Source: Armatimonadetes bacterium UBA5419 (GTDB taxonomy: Bacteria; Armatimonadota; UBA10988). From it: a DNA stretch of 7,854 bases. The translations under genes and the position numbers were made by a program. The stretch is taken from contig DHNJ01000173.1 of NCBI GenBank assembly GCA_002409445.1, positions 1 to 7,854 of the forward strand, read 5' to 3'. This document shows positions 5,774-7,854 of the stretch, piece after piece. Positions within the stretch are counted from its first letter, which is position 1. Each line of letters opens with the position of its first letter. The notes below the pieces were generated by a model. The model was not told where the DNA came from and did no database searches. It worked only from the letters and a program-made list of their open reading frames with translations.

Positions 5774-6853
5774 CTACTCGCCCAGGTCGGCGAAGTCGAC
5801 GACTGAGGGGACGATGATCAGCAACACCGTCTCGGGCCCCGGGCCGCCGGGGATTTGACGGCTGACGATCAGCGCGCCCTCCTCGGGCGGCAGCGGCCCG
5901 CCGTCGATCACCAGGCTAACCGGCTCGTCATCGAGCGTCAGCTCGCAGCTGGCGAACAACTTCAGCGCGAGCCCGTCCTCGATGCGACTGACCATCGCCA
6001 GACGGTACGGGTTGGTACCCGTGACGTTGACCGTGCGTACCTCGAGGTTCTGCGCCTGCATCGTGCCCTTGCCCAGGACGTGCAGGCCAGCGGGCTCGTC
6101 GTTCAGCCGGCGCCACTGCGCTGCGAGGTCAGCGGCGGTGTAGAGCACCTCGCGCCCCTCGTCCGACGAGCCGAACTGCATCACGCCCTGGGCCCAGGAG
6201 ACGCGCAGGTCGTCGACGACGAGCGAGTCGGCGGTCGCCAGCAGCCAGCGGTAGGTGATGCCGGGGGTCGGCTGGTCGAGCTGGCCGACCAGGTACTGGA
6301 AGTCGGAGACGGCGGCCGGTGTGCCGGCGACCTCGAGGCCACGGTCATCAGCGGTCGGCCGCGGCGGGCCTTCGAGACCGGTGGGCAGCAGGGCGCGCAG
6401 GTCGACGGTCGAGCCGCTGCCGGCCAAGGTGGCCAAGTCCAGCCAGCCCAGGGCCCGGGCCAGGGTCGAGGCCGAGGCATGGCGCAGGGGCACGACCACG
6501 GACTTCTCCGCGCCGGCGGCGGTGCTGCCGGAGAAGCGGCCGACGACGAAGACCGCGCCCTCGCGGCGCCAGGCGTAGTCGGCGGTGCCCAGGACGGTGG
6601 TCAGGGCTTCGGTGAAGGGCACGTCCCGGATGGTCACACTGACCTGGCCGCTGACGCCGGGCAGGAAGCGTACCTCGACGTTAGCCTGGCGGGCCAGCGT
6701 GCTGACCACCTCGCGCAGGCTGGTCTCCGCCGCGGTCAGGCTGACTTTGGTCTGGGCGTCGCCGAGCGCGGGTAGCGCGGCGAGTATGGCCCAAAGGCAA
6801 ACGAGCCGCAGAGACGCGGCTCGCTTGGTCCACAGGATCTTAGTCGGCTGCAT
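5774..6853 (-). CDS. Short exported STN/secretin-like protein
   Basis: The product has 359 residues. Residues 1-33 are a signal peptide (KR near residue 10, a hydrophobic run to ALG-DA). Residues ~36-106 match the STN domain of secretins and TonB receptors: SLREVVSTLARQANVEVRF, then VSVTIRDVPFTEALTTVL and a final FVVGR strand. Residues ~118-215 resemble a secretin N1 module (VVVPLRHASASTLARAL, then ADDRGLEVAGTPAAV and LVGQLDQPTP). Only about 140 residues follow, ending with ETVLLIIVPSVVD, which recalls the final strand of secretin pores. That is short for a full pore-forming domain, so it may be a degenerate secretin or an accessory subunit of one (PilQ/GspD-like). ATG at 6853 is chosen for its GAGGAG site 5 nt upstream and the signal peptide. 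The NlpC/P60 gene ends 31 bp upstream on the same strand, so an operon is likely. Confidence 0.75.
   Translation of the reverse strand: MQPTKILWTKRAASLRLVCLWAILAALPALGDAQTKVSLTAAETSLREVVSTLARQANVEVRFLPGVSGQVSVTIRDVPFTEALTTVLGTADYAWRREGAVFVVGRFSGSTAAGAEKSVVVPLRHASASTLARALGWLDLATLAGSGSTVDLRALLPTGLEGPPRPTADDRGLEVAGTPAAVSDFQYLVGQLDQPTPGITYRWLLATADSLVVDDLRVSWAQGVMQFGSSDEGREVLYTAADLAAQWRRLNDEPAGLHVLGKGTMQAQNLEVRTVNVTGTNPYRLAMVSRIEDGLALKLFASCELTLDDEPVSLVIDGGPLPPEEGALIVSRQIPGGPGPETVLLIIVPSVVDFADLGE
6798..6827 (-). other. Stable mRNA hairpin inside the start of the STN gene
   Basis: On the minus strand CGAGCCGC (6823-6816) pairs perfectly with GCGGCTCG (6809-6802) around a 6-nt loop. The stem extends outward by a G-U pair, two A-U pairs and a C-G pair, giving 12 pairs. 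It covers codons 9-19, in the signal peptide coding region. Only scattered T residues follow, so it is not a convincing terminator. It could tune translation or stabilise the mRNA. Confidence 0.5.
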
Positions 6854-6858
6854 GAGCA

Positions 6859-6864
6859 CTCCTC
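6859..6864 (-). promoter_or_regulatory. Ribosome binding site of the STN gene
   Basis: On the minus strand GAGGAG lies 5 nt before ATG at 6853, within the 31-bp gap after the NlpC/P60 stop. It fixes the start; the same frame is open further upstream only as overlap with the NlpC/P60 gene. Confidence 0.7.
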
Positions 6865-6884
6865 GCCACCTAGGGCGTGAAGGC

Positions 6885-7854
6885 TCAGTCCATGATGCGG
6901 TAGGCACCTGCCCAGTGCGCGCGGTAGTACTTCTCATCCAGGCTGTTGTAGGCCACCGGACGACCGGAGCGCGCTGCGTGGATGAACTTGCCGTCGCCTG
7001 TGTAGATACCGACGTGCGAGATGCCTTCACGGTAGGTGTTCTTAAAGAAGACAATGTCACCCGGCTGAAGGTTCCCGCGGGTGACCTTCGTACCGGTCCC
7101 CCACATGCCCGCCGCAGTGCGCGGGAGGCTCTTGCCCAGCTGCTTGGCGATGGCAAAAACCAGGCCGGAGCAGTCGACGCCCTTGCGGCTGGTGCCGCCG
7201 CGCCGGTAGGGCACACCGAGGTAGCCCTTGGCCAGCTCGACGATGCTCGAGCCGGAACCAGAGCCGCTCGACGCCGCGTTCTGCGCAGGCGTGGCCAACG
7301 TGGTCAGCGCCTTGCTGACCCAGCCGGTCTGGTTGCCGACCCGCACCTGCACCCACTCGGCGCCGTTCTGCAGGACGCTGAGGCGGGTGCCGCTGGACAG
7401 CACGGTTAGCGAAGTGCTGCTGACGCTCGGGCCGGAGCGCAGGTTGACGCGGCTGTCGGCGATGCTTGCGGTCAGACTGGCCTGGGCCGCGGGGCGGTCC
7501 GAGTCCTCGCGCTCAGCGACCTGCACCGTCGCGGGATTCGGGACGACCACCTCGGGCGGCTCGGGCTCGCCCGGCAGGACGCGCTTGACCACCCAGCCGG
7601 CCACATAGGCGACCTGGCGGGAGCCGGGGATCAGGACCTGCCACCACTGGCCGTCCTTACCCACGGGCACGAGCTTGGAGTTGGGCGCGGCGCTGCCGAG
7701 GCGCTTGGCCTCGACACTCGGCGCGGAGCGCAGCACGACTGCCTTGTCGAGCACGCGCAAGGCGATCGGATCGGGCTCGCCGGGGGCGGCGGCCATGCGC
7801 GGCACGGCCGGGGCGGCCGGTGCGGCGGCTTCAGCCGTCGGCTCGGGCGCGGCC
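6885..7854 (-). CDS. NlpC/P60 peptidoglycan hydrolase with two SH3b domains (N-terminus outside window)
   Basis: The visible 323 residues are the C-terminal part of a cell-wall peptidase. From the right edge there is a Pro/Ala/Glu-rich linker, an SH3b domain (about 7778-7590, with LRSAPS and GWVVKRV), a second linker, a second SH3b domain (about 7490-7310, with VNLRSGPS and GWVSKAL), a Ser/Gly linker, then the NlpC/P60 domain (about 7250-6885). The catalytic Cys is in GVDCSGLV (codon 7172-7170), the His in SHVGIYTGDG (codon 7016-7014), and a likely third residue is the His in FIHAARSG (codon 6980-6978). The family cuts peptide stems of peptidoglycan, typically at gamma-D-Glu-diamino acid bonds, while SH3b domains bind the wall. 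The Met codon near 7796 lies in the linker and the frame stays open to the edge, so the gene is partial; a signal peptide is expected beyond it. The STN gene follows after 31 bp. Confidence 0.9.
   Translation of the reverse strand, partial: AAPEPTAEAAAPAAPAVPRMAAAPGEPDPIALRVLDKAVVLRSAPSVEAKRLGSAAPNSKLVPVGKDGQWWQVLIPGSRQVAYVAGWVVKRVLPGEPEPPEVVVPNPATVQVAEREDSDRPAAQASLTASIADSRVNLRSGPSVSSTSLTVLSSGTRLSVLQNGAEWVQVRVGNQTGWVSKALTTLATPAQNAASSGSGSGSSIVELAKGYLGVPYRRGGTSRKGVDCSGLVFAIAKQLGKSLPRTAAGMWGTGTKVTRGNLQPGDIVFFKNTYREGISHVGIYTGDGKFIHAARSGRPVAYNSLDEKYYRAHWAGAYRIMD

Noticed and set aside
5774..7216. Extended 480-residue version of the STN protein starting at 7216
   Set aside because: The extra N-terminal part overlaps the NlpC/P60 domain out of frame. 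The ATG at 6853 has a strong ribosome binding site and a signal peptide.
5855..7409. Plus-strand frames 5855-6775 and 6585-7409
   Set aside because: They are antisense shadows of the STN and NlpC/P60 genes, with no recognisable domains.
1..7854. tRNA, rRNA, CRISPR array, insertion sequence or attachment site
   Set aside because: No tRNA arm motifs, regularly spaced repeats, transposase motifs or terminal inverted repeats were seen.

Overview
This window comes from a GC-rich bacterial chromosome (about 70% G+C by eye, strong third-position GC bias). It holds five well-supported protein genes, the tail of a sixth, and one intergenic region that looks like an RNA locus. The lineage cannot be fixed from the sequence. 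A secretin-type N-terminal domain (STN) protein and an NlpC/P60 hydrolase suggest an envelope with an outer membrane. The Tat-exported phosphoesterase, the large secreted glycoside hydrolase and the small HNH protein fit environmental phyla such as Armatimonadota, Planctomycetota or Chloroflexota, but this is only a guess.

Layout. (1) 2-430 (+): the C-terminal end of a membrane protein that begins before the window. (2) 473-3919 (+): a secreted 1148-aa glycoside hydrolase related to families GH129/GH101, followed by a CARDB-type Ig-like domain and a long uncharacterised beta-rich tail. (3) 3929-4891 (-): a Tat-exported calcineurin-like metallophosphoesterase, convergent with the hydrolase and only 9 bp from it. 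(4) 4892-5223: a 332-bp intergenic region with a good plus-strand promoter, a run of hairpins and a near-ideal intrinsic terminator. It probably encodes a small RNA of about 170 nt, or an attenuated leader for the next gene. (5) 5224-5751 (+): a 175-aa HNH endonuclease family protein. (6) 5774-6853 (-): a small exported STN/secretin-like protein. (7) 6885-7854 (-): an NlpC/P60 cell-wall peptidase with two SH3b domains, whose N-terminus lies beyond the right edge.

How they may work together. The last two genes lie 31 bp apart on the minus strand, peptidase first, and are probably one transcript for envelope or peptidoglycan work. The glycoside hydrolase and the phosphoesterase are both exported, but their convergent arrangement means they are not co-transcribed. 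The HNH gene stands alone behind the putative RNA. No mobile element, tRNA, rRNA or CRISPR array was seen. The item most worth a second look is the 4966-5176 promoter-hairpins-terminator unit, which matches no RNA family I could recognise.
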